DNA of 17,935 nucleotides. Source: JACKOF01 sp041571855 (GTDB taxonomy: Bacteria > Pseudomonadota > Gammaproteobacteria > Pseudomonadales > Porticoccaceae). Of the stretch, positions 1 to 6,781 are shown one piece after another (the first letter of the stretch is position 1; every line of letters starts with the position of its first letter). Made by a program: the position numbers and the translations under genes. Under the pieces are notes generated by a model. The model worked only from the letters and a program-made list of their open reading frames with translations, searched no databases and was not told the DNA's origin. The stretch lies in contig JBFFTH010000029.1 in assembly GCA_041571855.1 (NCBI GenBank), forward strand, positions 1 through 17,935, given 5' to 3'.

Positions 1-494
1 CCGCGAGTGATCACAAGGGGCCAGGTGATCAGCGGCCCTGCGTCCCCGGGCCAGCAGGTCTGGATCGGCAGTTTTCCCAGGTCAACATTATCGCCTTCGA
101 GTACAACTTCCTGGCAGGGAGCCTTTTTGAGCACCTTGGCCGGCATATGCAGGATTTTTTTGAAGTTGTGGCGCTTCTGCCACAGATCCTTGATCCCCTT
201 TGGCGGCTCCGGCTCTTTCAGGAAAGCCAGCAGTTGGCCCACCTCGCGCAGGGCGGTGAGACTTTCCTGTCCCATGCCCATGGCAACCCGCTCGGGAGTG
301 CCAAACAGGTTGGCCAGCAGGGGTATATCGCAGCCTTTTGGGTTTTCGAACAGCAGTGCAGGGCCCGCGGCGCGCAGGGTTCGATCGCAGATTTCCGTCA
401 TTTCCAGGTTGGGATCCACCTCGGTCGTAATCCGCTTGAGTTCGCCCCGTGATTCGAGAAATTCAATAAACTGTCTTAAATCTTTGCACTGCAT
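1..494 (-). CDS. ubiD: UbiD-family decarboxylase, N-terminal part (cut by window edge)
   Basis: Reading the minus strand from ATG at 494-492 gives 164 codons with no stop, so the gene runs off the left edge; about one third of the usual ~490-residue protein is present. The N-terminus (MQCKDLRQFIEFLESRGELK) and the internal segments PALLFENPKG, NLFGTPERVAMGMGQE, ALREVGQLLAFLKEPEPPKG and TCWPGDAGPLITWP are hallmark UbiD blocks. The family is 3-octaprenyl-4-hydroxybenzoate carboxy-lyase, a prenylated-FMN-dependent cytoplasmic enzyme of ubiquinone biosynthesis. The cofactor-binding core and catalytic Glu/Arg lie beyond the window and cannot be checked. There is no strong Shine-Dalgarno, but the start matches the family N-terminus. 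The gene diverges from the DUF2784 gene at 601. A paralogous UbiD-like decarboxylase is possible but less likely given the close match to UbiD proper. Confidence 0.95.
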   Translation of the reverse strand, partial: MQCKDLRQFIEFLESRGELKRITTEVDPNLEMTEICDRTLRAAGPALLFENPKGCDIPLLANLFGTPERVAMGMGQESLTALREVGQLLAFLKEPEPPKGIKDLWQKRHNFKKILHMPAKVLKKAPCQEVVLEGDNVDLGKLPIQTCWPGDAGPLITWPLVITR

Positions 495-600
495 GAATAA
501 TGACTTTGTTGTGTGGAGGCCGAAAGTGTCATCCTTCGCCGGGATGAATGCAAGGTGAAAATGGAGTACAGTGCCGGCACTTGTCTGCGGGAGAGAAACC

Positions 601-957
601 GTGTTTTACCTGCTTCTGGCCAACCTGACTGTGCTGCTGCACGGCTTCTTTGTAGTGTTCGTGATAGCCGGTGGCCTGCTTGGCTACCGCTGGCCGGGGA
701 TAATCTGGTGGCACGGGCCAGTGGCGACTTATGGTGTTTTAATCCTGGTCTTTAGCTGGCGCTGCCCCCTTACCGACGTTGAAATCTGGTTGCGCAGGGC
801 CGCCGGCGAAACGGTCGAATGGTCAGGGTTTCTGCAGCACTATGTGTTTTCCTACCTGGGTATCGACGGTTCTGAGTGGTATGTGCTGGCGGGGCTGCTG
901 GCATTGATCCTGCTCTGCAACAGTCGCGTCTACTGGCGCTTTTTTGTCGGCAGCTGA
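601..957 (+). CDS. DUF2784 family small membrane protein
   Basis: A 118-residue integral membrane protein with three hydrophobic segments (about residues 4-27, 33-52 and 94-113). The arrangement LHGFFVVFVIAGGLL, then RWPGIIWWHGP, then WRCPLTDVEIWLRR (CPLT at residues 55-58) followed by FLQHYV is the conserved layout of the DUF2784 family. That family has no established function. I start it at the GTG at 601 because a GGGAGAG-like ribosome binding site lies 5-10 bases upstream and the N-terminus then begins directly at the first membrane helix. An upstream in-frame GTG at 571 would add ten residues without its own ribosome binding site. The gene diverges from ubiD and converges with ackA, so it is probably monocistronic. 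Confidence 0.85.
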   Translation: MFYLLLANLTVLLHGFFVVFVIAGGLLGYRWPGIIWWHGPVATYGVLILVFSWRCPLTDVEIWLRRAAGETVEWSGFLQHYVFSYLGIDGSEWYVLAGLLALILLCNSRVYWRFFVGS

Positions 958-1017
958 GGAGCCTGGTCGCAAGCAGAGGCACTTTTCCTGCCGTGCCACG
1001 AAAGACGATTTAGACTT

Positions 1018-2256
1018 TTATTTATCGTCCAGGATACAGCGCGCCGTGTCGCGGGCGATCAACAGTTCCTCATTGGTGGGCGCAACGGCCAGCTTTACCT
1101 TGCTGCCCCTGGCGTGGAAGTAGCCCTCTGTGCCCGGTTTGAGCGCATTGTTCTTCTCCCGGTTCAGCTTGATGCCGAGAAACTCCATGTCTGCGCAGAT
1201 TCTTTCCCGGACCTGGGCTGAGTTTTCACCGATTCCGCCGGTAAATACCAGGCAGTCAGCGCCGTTCATCTGTGCCAGGTAAGCGCCGATATACTTTTTG
1301 ATCCGCTGTGCAAAGATAGCGACCGCCAGTTCGGCGCGCCTGTCCCGATGCTCCTCTATTTCGTCGATTAGCTCGCGCATGTCGTTGGTCAGTCCGGAGA
1401 GCCCTAGCAGGCCCGAATCCTTGTTGAGCATGCTGAAAACCTCGTCGATACTCTTTCCCTCCTTGTGTATCAGAAACTCAATAATTGCCGGGTCAATATC
1501 GCCGCCCCTTGTTCCCATCACCATTCCTTCCATTGGAGAAAAGCCCATGGATGAATTAATGGATTTGCCTTCCTTGATGGCGCAGGCGGAACAGCCGTTG
1601 CCGAGATGCAGGGTAATGATGTTGACTTCACTCTTCGGGACTTTCAGCAGGGATCTGTACCTGTAGGCGATATAGCGATGGGATGTGCCATGAAATCCGT
1701 AGCGGCGGATCTTGTGTCTGCGGTAAAGGTGATAAGGGATCGCGTACAGGTAGGATGTATCCGGCATGGTGGAGTGAAATGAGGTATCAAATACGGCCAC
1801 CTGCTTGGTGCCCTTGCCGAAAAACTCTGTAACAGCGTGGATGCCTTTCAGGTTCGCGGGGTTGTGCAGGGGGGCCAGGTCTATGCAGTCCTCAATCCCC
1901 TTGATTACCTCATCGTCAATCAGCACGGAGCTGGTGAATTTTTCCGCACCGTGAACGATCCGGTGGCCCACGGCATCGATGTCAGCAATGGTGTTGATAT
2001 CGGCAATCCTGGAATCGCCTGATACCAGCCAGCGAATCACATAATCCAGCGCTGCCCGGTGATCGCGGATCGGCGCCGCATCGGTAATCTTGCTTTGACC
2101 CGTTGCCTCAAGGGTGATCAGGGCTTCCGAGCCAATTCTCTCTATGCTTCCTTTTGCCTTCCTGGAATCCTGGTCATTTTTGATCAGATCGAGATCCGTT
2201 TCGATAACCTGAAACTTCAGTGTCGAAGATCCGCAATTGAGCACAAGAATATTCAT
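1018..2256 (-). CDS. ackA: Acetate kinase
   Basis: A 412-residue protein, the usual AckA length (~400). It interconverts acetate + ATP and acetyl phosphate + ADP in the cytoplasm. Visible family signatures are the N-terminal phosphate-binding block MNILVLNCGSSTLKF (Asn7, Lys14), the AFDTSFH-type block (VFDTSFHSTMP), RRYGFHGTSHRY, HLGNGCSACAI, GFSPMEGMVMGTRGGDIDP and the C-terminal LVFTGGIGENSAQVRE. The start is the ATG at 2256-2254, which matches the family N-terminus and has a GGGGTGG ribosome binding site. An in-frame extension to 2319 would add 21 atypical residues. No phosphotransacetylase gene (pta), the usual partner, lies beside it. An extended -10 promoter lies just upstream. Propionate/butyrate kinases are the main alternatives, but the motif set favours acetate kinase. 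Confidence 0.95.
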   Translation of the reverse strand: MNILVLNCGSSTLKFQVIETDLDLIKNDQDSRKAKGSIERIGSEALITLEATGQSKITDAAPIRDHRAALDYVIRWLVSGDSRIADINTIADIDAVGHRIVHGAEKFTSSVLIDDEVIKGIEDCIDLAPLHNPANLKGIHAVTEFFGKGTKQVAVFDTSFHSTMPDTSYLYAIPYHLYRRHKIRRYGFHGTSHRYIAYRYRSLLKVPKSEVNIITLHLGNGCSACAIKEGKSINSSMGFSPMEGMVMGTRGGDIDPAIIEFLIHKEGKSIDEVFSMLNKDSGLLGLSGLTNDMRELIDEIEEHRDRRAELAVAIFAQRIKKYIGAYLAQMNGADCLVFTGGIGENSAQVRERICADMEFLGIKLNREKNNALKPGTEGYFHARGSKVKLAVAPTNEELLIARDTARCILDDK

Positions 2257-2284
2257 GGGCCACCCCAAAAGATTATTTTCCAGC

Positions 2285-2293
2285 AATATAACA
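2285..2293 (-). promoter_or_regulatory. Candidate extended -10 promoter for ackA
   Basis: On the minus strand the sequence TGTTATATT is an extended -10 element (TGn followed by TATATT, 5 of 6 to consensus). It would start transcription near 2278, giving a leader of about 22 bases before the ackA ATG. The -35 region at 17-base spacing is poor, which is tolerated for extended -10 promoters. This is inferred from sequence only. Confidence 0.4.
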
Positions 2294-2432
2294 CTGGAGG
2301 GTTGGTGAAGAAAAATCATCGGCCTGAACTATTTCACGATCTGCGGGCGTTTGATGGCACGGCGAGAGGGCGCCGATGAATACACCTGTTTTTTGTTATG
2401 CTGACGGCTTGGGAAGACAGTGAAATGATCAG

Positions 2433-3206
2433 ATGACTACGCGCGAAATCCCGCTGCAGGGCGGTGTCAATTTTCGAGACCTGGGTGGGTATAAAAACCT
2501 GCAGGGGAGGGCTGTCAAATGGCGCAAGTTACTGCGCTCAGGTCACCTCTCCGCGCTGACAGATCGGGATGTTGAAATCCTGCAACAGATCGGCGTTACC
2601 GAGGTGCATGACTTCCGCCGCCGCGAGGAGCAAGAGCGCACGCCCAGCAAGCCGCTGGCGGCGCGATTGGTTGCCGATTACGAAATGTATGTGGGCAGCC
2701 TGTCGCTGTTCTGGGAGTATCTCGGCAGTGGCCAATTGACGGCCGAGACTGCGCACAATCTCGTTGTCAGCTCTTATCGCGATTGCGTCGAGGATGTGAT
2801 CCCGGCCTATCGCAAATTGTTTCGCCACCTGCTGGCCAATCGCAACAATGCCACCTTGTTTCACTGCTCGGCGGGCAAGGACCGCACGGGCATGGCGGCT
2901 GCGCTGATTCTCTCCGCGCTTGATGTGCCCAGGGAGACCATTATTGAGGATTACCTGCTGACCCGAAAACTTTTCAACAGCGAAAAGCTGATTGAGCTGG
3001 TTGAAGGGCATCTGCGCAGGGCCGGGGTCAGTTACTGGGAGCGATCCTGGCTGGTTCCCTATTGCACGGTGCACGAAGAAAATATCCTGACATTCTTTGA
3101 CGCTATCGAGCGCTGCTATGGCTCGGTGGGAGTCTACCTGGGCAAGGGGCTGGGGCTTTCAGAAGCGGATCTTCAGCTGTTGAAAACTGCCTATCTGGCC
3201 CCCTGA
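2433..3206 (+). CDS. Tyrosine-protein phosphatase family protein
   Basis: A 257-residue soluble protein with the Cys-phosphatase signature HCSAGKDRTG at residues 144-153; Cys145 would be the nucleophile and Arg151 the phosphate-binding residue. The N-terminal block GGVNFRDLGGYKNLQG and the segment LLRSGHLSALTDRDVEIL match the bacterial Y_phosphatase3 family (related to mycobacterial PtpB and Listeria LipA), which dephosphorylates phosphotyrosine and in some members phosphoinositides. Upstream of the motif, a DFRRREEQE segment fits the family's FDLR-type region. There is no signal peptide, so it is probably cytoplasmic. The ATG at 2433 gives the standard N-terminus. A TGTTATGCT extended -10-like element lies at 2394-2402. 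The gene diverges from ackA and converges with purU. The substrate cannot be told from sequence. Confidence 0.87.
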   Translation: MTTREIPLQGGVNFRDLGGYKNLQGRAVKWRKLLRSGHLSALTDRDVEILQQIGVTEVHDFRRREEQERTPSKPLAARLVADYEMYVGSLSLFWEYLGSGQLTAETAHNLVVSSYRDCVEDVIPAYRKLFRHLLANRNNATLFHCSAGKDRTGMAAALILSALDVPRETIIEDYLLTRKLFNSEKLIELVEGHLRRAGVSYWERSWLVPYCTVHEENILTFFDAIERCYGSVGVYLGKGLGLSEADLQLLKTAYLAP

Positions 3207-3274
3207 AAAAATTGACCGGGCTGAATCGGCCTGCCACAGGGCTGAGAAAAACCCATAAGCGGAGCATTGGAGTT

Positions 3275-4129
3275 TCATTCAAAGACGATCGTCTTGTTAC
3301 CGTGGATCAGTACCCGGTCTTCCAGGTGGTTGCGCAGCCCTTTCGCCAGCACCATTTTTTCCACATCCTTGCCCTTGCGCACCAGGTCCTCGATGCTGTC
3401 GTGATGGCTGATGCGCACCACATCCTGCTCGATAATCGGCCCGGCATCCAGGTCGGTGGTGACAAAATGGCAGGTGGCGCCGATCAGTTTGACCCCTCGC
3501 TCTGCGGCCTGGTGATAGGGGCGAGCGCCAACAAAAGCGGGCAGGAAGCTGTGGTGAATGTTGAGCATCTTGCCGGCGTACTTCTCGCACAGGTGGGGCG
3601 GCATGATCTGCATATAGCGGGCCAGTACAATTACATCCGGGCAGGCGGCCTCAAGCTGTGCTTCTACCGCGGCGAAGTGAGCTTCTTTATCCGCATCTAC
3701 CGGCAGGTGAACGTAATCGATATTGTGCCACTCCACATAGCTGCGCAGGTCGTCATGGTTTGAAATCACGCAGGGGATTTCAAACCGCATTTCATTGCTG
3801 CGCCAGCGGTACAGAAGGTCAGACATGCAGTGGGCCTGCTTGCTTGCCATCAGCACCACTTTTTTCAGTTTCGACGAGTCTGTGACGCGGAATGTCATGT
3901 CAAACCGGTCGGCAATAGTGGCGAAGCGATTCTGCAACTCGTCCGCATCGTAGCGGAGAGAGTCCGCGGCAATCACCTGACGCATGAAGAACCAGTTAGA
4001 AACCGGGTCGCGATACTGGTTGGCCTCGGTAATCAGCCCGCCCTCGGCGGCAATGAAACCGCTGACAGCAGAGGCAATACCGACCCTGTCCGGGCACGAA
4101 ATAGTACGGCGATAACTTTGCTCAGACAT
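3275..4129 (-). CDS. purU: Formyltetrahydrofolate deformylase
   Basis: A 284-residue protein, the usual length. It hydrolyses 10-formyl-THF to THF and formate, balancing one-carbon pools and supplying formate for PurT. Residues ~6-85 form an ACT-like regulatory domain (TISCPDRVGIASAVSGFIA). The C-terminal two thirds is the formyltransferase-fold catalytic domain, with the triad visible as Asn190 and His192 in LNIHHSFLPAF and Asp228 in TTDLDAGPI. VLARYMQIM and GARPYHQAAERGVKLIGAT are also diagnostic. I choose the ATG at 4129-4127 because the protein then begins like other PurU proteins. A GTG at 4171 would add 14 residues, and the GGAG before it is only two bases away. The gene diverges from the SRPBCC gene and converges with the phosphatase gene. 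Confidence 0.95.
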   Translation of the reverse strand: MSEQSYRRTISCPDRVGIASAVSGFIAAEGGLITEANQYRDPVSNWFFMRQVIAADSLRYDADELQNRFATIADRFDMTFRVTDSSKLKKVVLMASKQAHCMSDLLYRWRSNEMRFEIPCVISNHDDLRSYVEWHNIDYVHLPVDADKEAHFAAVEAQLEAACPDVIVLARYMQIMPPHLCEKYAGKMLNIHHSFLPAFVGARPYHQAAERGVKLIGATCHFVTTDLDAGPIIEQDVVRISHHDSIEDLVRKGKDVEKMVLAKGLRNHLEDRVLIHGNKTIVFE

Positions 4130-4218
4130 GGAAATAGCGTCTCGTCTTGTGTTGGAGGTGAACTTTCGCACAGCTCCAGTGTAAATGCACTCTGCGGGGC
4201 GCTGCTTTGGCCTTTATA

Positions 4219-4230
4219 CTGGGGCCCCAG
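4219..4230. promoter_or_regulatory. 12-bp perfect palindrome in the purU / SRPBCC divergent region
   Basis: CTGGGGCCCCAG is a perfect 12-base palindrome in the spacer between the divergent genes purU and the SRPBCC gene. On the minus strand it lies immediately upstream of TATAAA (4213-4218), a -10-like hexamer for purU, so it would fall inside the -35/-10 spacer. That position suits an operator. The hexamer at -35 distance is poor, and no cognate regulator is encoded in the window. Confidence 0.3.
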
Positions 4231-4345
4231 AATCCCATGCAGGGGTTTTAAGCCGCGACTATCTGGCGGCTCTTGCGCGTCACTCAGGATATACTGTGAT
4301 CCGTTACCCGCATATTTACATCAACATGATTGAGCGAGCTCGACA

Positions 4346-4828
4346 ATGCTGCAATGCCAACCCGTAGGCCTGGATTTTATCGAAACTGCACCGGTCAGAA
4401 TTGAAAATATCATTGAAGTCGACGTGACGCCGGAGCAGGTGTTTGGCGTCCTGGCCGATGTTGGGACATGGCGAAAATGGTTTCAGGGTATGACCGATGT
4501 AGTTTGGCTTACCAGCGAACCCCCCGGGGTCGGCTCCCGTCGTCAGGTCACTATGCTGGGCCTGGTCAGGGTGACGGAAACCTTTCTCGCCTGGGAGGAA
4601 GGCAGGCGCTTTGCTTTTTGTTTTGATGGCCAGAGCGCGCCGCTGGCAAAATCAGCGCTGGAGGATTTTCAGCTTGAGACGCTTTCCGGTGGCCGCTGCC
4701 GGATAAATTACCGGGTCTACCTGTCGTTGCCAGGGCCTCTTTCGCCGCTGGGATTTGCGCTGAATCCGGTGCTTGGTGCTGTCTTCGAGCGGGGGGCCGC
4801 AGGACTAAAACGATATCTTCGGCAATGA
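4346..4828 (+). CDS. SRPBCC (START/Bet v1-like) family protein
   Basis: A 160-residue soluble protein. ENIIEVDVTPEQVFGVLADVGTWRKWFQGM at residues ~20-49 is the classic first strand and helix of polyketide-cyclase/SRPBCC proteins. It is followed by the alternating strands of a helix-grip fold (GSRRQVTMLGLVRVTETFLAWEEGRRFAF) and a long C-terminal helix (VLGAVFERGAAGLKRYL). Such proteins bind small hydrophobic ligands; the ligand here is unknown. The ATG at 4346 gives a 19-residue lead-in before the domain and has only a weak ribosome binding site. A TATACT -10-like hexamer lies at 4290-4295. The gene ends 33 bases before the alpha/beta hydrolase gene on the same strand, so the two may be co-transcribed. 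Confidence 0.85.
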   Translation: MLQCQPVGLDFIETAPVRIENIIEVDVTPEQVFGVLADVGTWRKWFQGMTDVVWLTSEPPGVGSRRQVTMLGLVRVTETFLAWEEGRRFAFCFDGQSAPLAKSALEDFQLETLSGGRCRINYRVYLSLPGPLSPLGFALNPVLGAVFERGAAGLKRYLRQ

Positions 4829-4861
4829 CGTCGGGTATTTTTTAACAGCAGGTTGGCAAGC

Positions 4862-5776
4862 ATGAAATCAAGCGTAATTTATCTCCAGCGCGAGGGTCTC
4901 CGTTTCAGCGCCCGCCATTATTGTGGTGCAGAGGAAAGTGCGCCTTTTGTCGTCTGCCTGCATGGTTTTCCCGACAATGCCAGCTCTTTTCGTTTTCAGG
5001 TCGATGCCCTGCTGGCTGCAGGTTTTCAGGTGCTGGTGCCCTCCATGCGCGGATATGAAACAGAATCTATCCCTGAAGAAAATGATTTTTCTGCTTTGGC
5101 GCTGGTCGCTGATCTGATCGCCTGGTTGGACGAACTGGGCGCGGAAAGGGTTCACCTGGTGGGCCATGACTGGGGCGGTGCTATTGCCTATCTGGCCGCT
5201 GCGGACTTTCCCGGTCGCTTCAGATCGTTGACGGCGATTGCCATGCCACACCCGGGTCATTTCGTTGCCAGCACGGTGTATGTGCCCGTCCAGGTGCTCA
5301 GGTCGCTCTATATGCTGTTTAACCAGGTGCCCATGGTTTCGGATTATGTTTCACAGGTTAAGGATTTCTGGTTTTTGCGATTGCTGTGACGGCGATGGGC
5401 ACCCGATTTCCAGCTGTCATCGGCAGAATGGGATGACCTGCGGGCTACCTTTCGACAGCCCGGTGTGATCAAGGCGATGCTGAGCTACTACCGGCAGAAC
5501 GTCACCCCCGCGCAGCTATGCGGAATAAGCAGTAACCCGCTCCAACGAATTGACAAAATTATGGTGCCCACCCTAACCATCGCCGGGATTGAAGACGGCT
5601 GCTATGACCACCGGGTTTTCGATTACTGCATGCTACCGGAAGATTTTCCCGTGGGCCTAAAGGTTGAAAAGATTGAGGGCGCGGGGCACTTCCCCCACCA
5701 GGAAAAACCCGAGATCCTGAACCCGCTATTGATCGACTGGCTGCTGACCTGCGAGGATGAAGCAGCAGAGACCTAG
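4862..5776 (+). pseudogene. Epoxide-hydrolase-like alpha/beta hydrolase interrupted by one in-frame TGA
   Basis: Read through, this is a 304-codon alpha/beta hydrolase with the whole catalytic layout: oxyanion-hole motif HGFPDN at 34-39, nucleophile elbow GHDWGG with Asp103, a candidate acid Asp245 in GIEDGCYDH, and catalytic His276 in GAGHFPHQEKP. Asp in the elbow fits epoxide hydrolases and haloalkane dehalogenases rather than serine esterases. Codon 176 (5387-5389) is TGA. The same frame continues directly with RRWAPDFQLSSAEWDDLRATF, cap-domain sequence expected in the intact enzyme, where LLWRRWAPD would be typical. One G-to-A change in a Trp codon explains it. The truncated 175-residue product would lack the acid and the histidine. 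Sequencing error, recent inactivation or readthrough are all possible. The start at ATG 4862 has AGGTTGG upstream; a TTG at 4853 is the alternative. Confidence 0.8.
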
Positions 5777-5777
5777 A

Positions 5778-5818
5778 GCCAGACTACTGCCATGAAGGCG
5801 CCACGGGCAGTGTCTGGC
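5778..5818. other. Stem-loop between the hydrolase gene and rpe
   Basis: GCCAGACTACTGCC (5778-5791) pairs with GGCAGTGTCTGGC (5806-5818) apart from one bulged T, giving a 13-bp stem with a 14-base loop. It starts directly after the hydrolase stop codon. No T-tract follows on either strand, so it is not a standard intrinsic terminator. It may protect an mRNA 3' end or mark a transcript boundary before rpe. Confidence 0.5.
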
Positions 5819-5898
5819 TGGCAGGCCACAATACCAGCCGAACGTTGAAGAGAAGGCCGTTCTTCGGCATAGTTGCGGCTGATCCCTTGGTGACCGTT

Positions 5899-6579
5899 AT
5901 GACTGATTATCAGATTGCTCCATCCATTCTCTCCGCCGACTTTGCCCGCCTGGGCGAGGAAGTCGATGCCGTTCTTGCGGCGGGTGCTGACGTGGTTCAC
6001 TTCGATGTGATGGATAACCACTACGTGCCCAATCTCACCATCGGCCCGATGGTCTGCAGGGCGTTGCGCGATTACGGCATTAGCGCCCCGATAGACGTGC
6101 ACCTGATGGTAGAGCCGGTTGATGACCTGATCGGCATGTTTGCCGATGCCGGTGCCAGCTGGATCACTTTTCACCCGGAAGCCTCAAAACATGTGGATCG
6201 CTCACTGCAGTTGATTCGCGACCGGGGCTGCAAGGCTGGGCTGGTACTGAATCCTGCGACAGGGCTTGGTCAGCTTGAATACGTTGTCGACAAGCTGGAC
6301 GTGATCCTGCTGATGTCTGTAAATCCAGGTTTCGGCGGCCAGAAATTTATTCCCACAACGCTGCAAAAGCTGCGACAGGCGCGCGCCCTGATTGACAACA
6401 GTGGCCTGGATATTCGCCTGGAGATCGATGGCGGTGTGACCGCGGCCAATATCCGCGAAATTGCCGAGGCGGGCGCCGATACATTTGTCGCCGGCTCGGC
6501 GATCTATGGTGCCGAAGATTACGCCGCTGCGATCTCGAAAATGCGCGCCGAGCTGGCCCTAGCCGGCGAGGTTGGCTAG
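5899..6579 (+). CDS. rpe: Ribulose-phosphate 3-epimerase
   Basis: A 226-residue TIM-barrel enzyme that interconverts ribulose 5-phosphate and xylulose 5-phosphate in the pentose phosphate pathway. Diagnostic blocks are IAPSILSADFARLGEE, HFDVMDNHYVPNLTIGP (metal ligands His35 and Asp37), DVHLMVEPV (His68), LLMSVNPGFGGQKFIP and LEIDGGV (catalytic/metal Asp177), with the C-terminal phosphate-binding FVAGSAIYG. The length is normal. I use the ATG at 5899, which puts the start next to the conserved IAPSIL segment. An upstream in-frame TTG (5845) would add 18 residues of no recognised family sequence. The gene stands before trpE on the same strand, but a promoter that overlaps the last bases of rpe suggests that trpE is separately controlled. 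The usual neighbour gph is absent. Confidence 0.96.
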   Translation: MTDYQIAPSILSADFARLGEEVDAVLAAGADVVHFDVMDNHYVPNLTIGPMVCRALRDYGISAPIDVHLMVEPVDDLIGMFADAGASWITFHPEASKHVDRSLQLIRDRGCKAGLVLNPATGLGQLEYVVDKLDVILLMSVNPGFGGQKFIPTTLQKLRQARALIDNSGLDIRLEIDGGVTAANIREIAEAGADTFVAGSAIYGAEDYAAAISKMRAELALAGEVG

Positions 6580-6600
6580 GGCGGGGGAATCCATTAGAAT
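6572..6600 (+). promoter_or_regulatory. Candidate sigma70 promoter for the trp leader / trpE
   Basis: TTGGCT (6572-6577, 4 of 6 to the -35 consensus) is separated by 17 bases from TAGAAT (6595-6600, 5 of 6 to the -10 consensus). Transcription would begin near 6607, leaving only a few bases before the GGAGA ribosome binding site of the leader ORF. The -35 hexamer overlaps the rpe stop codon. The spacing and position fit a dedicated trpE promoter. Confidence 0.5.
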
Positions 6601-6624
6601 CACCCGCCTTGTCTGGAGAAAGCC

Positions 6625-6690
6625 GTGACAGATAACAGCGCCACATACCACCTCTCTGTTCGCACCAGCGCTCGATGGCGCAGCTGGTGA
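6625..6690 (+). CDS. Putative trpE leader peptide (tryptophan attenuation)
   Basis: A GTG-initiated ORF of 21 codons plus TGA, with a strong GGAGA site at 6615-6619 and five bases of spacing. The peptide begins (M)TDNSATYHLS and ends ...ARWRSW, so codons 18 and 21 of 21 are both Trp (TGG at 6676 and 6685). Two Trp codons at the end of so short a peptide, 91 bases before trpE, is the pattern of attenuation leaders: a ribosome starved of charged tRNA-Trp stalls there and changes the folding of the nascent RNA. The Trp codons lie inside a hairpin (6663-6689). I know of no exact match to this peptide. The call rests on position, ribosome binding site and Trp placement; that it is translated and regulates trpE is inferred. 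Confidence 0.75.
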   Translation: MTDNSATYHLSVRTSARWRSW

Positions 6691-6715
6691 TTTCTTGTGC
6701 CCGGCGCGCGCCCGG
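6663..6715 (+). promoter_or_regulatory. Overlapping RNA hairpins of the trpE leader (candidate attenuator)
   Basis: Hairpin A pairs CACCAGC (6663-6669) with GCTGGTG (6683-6689), with two further G-C pairs after a bulged A, and is followed by ATTTCTT. It contains both Trp codons. A second G+C-rich fold pairs CCGG (6701-6704) with CCGG (6712-6715). GGCGC (6677-6681) in hairpin A can instead pair with GCGCC (6708-6712), so the two folds compete. Competing pairings fit attenuation. Neither hairpin has a perfect terminator U-tract, so which one terminates, or whether Rho takes part, is unresolved. Confidence 0.45.
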
Positions 6716-6781
6716 ACCACTCTTCCATGTTGCGACCGCAACAAAAAGCACAACGCATTGAACAGTCATTGGGGAATTGAG

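Noticed and set aside
2360..2375. CGGCG...CGCCG inverted repeat between ackA and the phosphatase gene
   Set aside because: Only 5-bp arms in G+C-rich DNA; expected by chance and not aligned with either promoter candidate.
3212..3763. 183-codon plus-strand frame antisense to purU
   Set aside because: It is the complement of a clear purU gene; its composition reflects codon bias on the other strand and it matches no family.
5387..5389. Selenocysteine at the in-frame TGA
   Set aside because: The alignment context predicts Trp, alpha/beta hydrolases of this type do not use a Cys/Sec there, and no clear SECIS-like hairpin follows.
5465..5776. Treating the C-terminal part of the alpha/beta hydrolase as a separate gene
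   Set aside because: It is in the same frame as the upstream part, lacks its own ribosome binding site, and would be a hydrolase fragment without a nucleophile.
6695..6781. N-terminal extension of trpE by 29 residues
   Set aside because: It would read through the leader spacer, adds atypical Arg/Cys-rich sequence, and ignores the GGGGAATTGAG site before the ATG at 6782.
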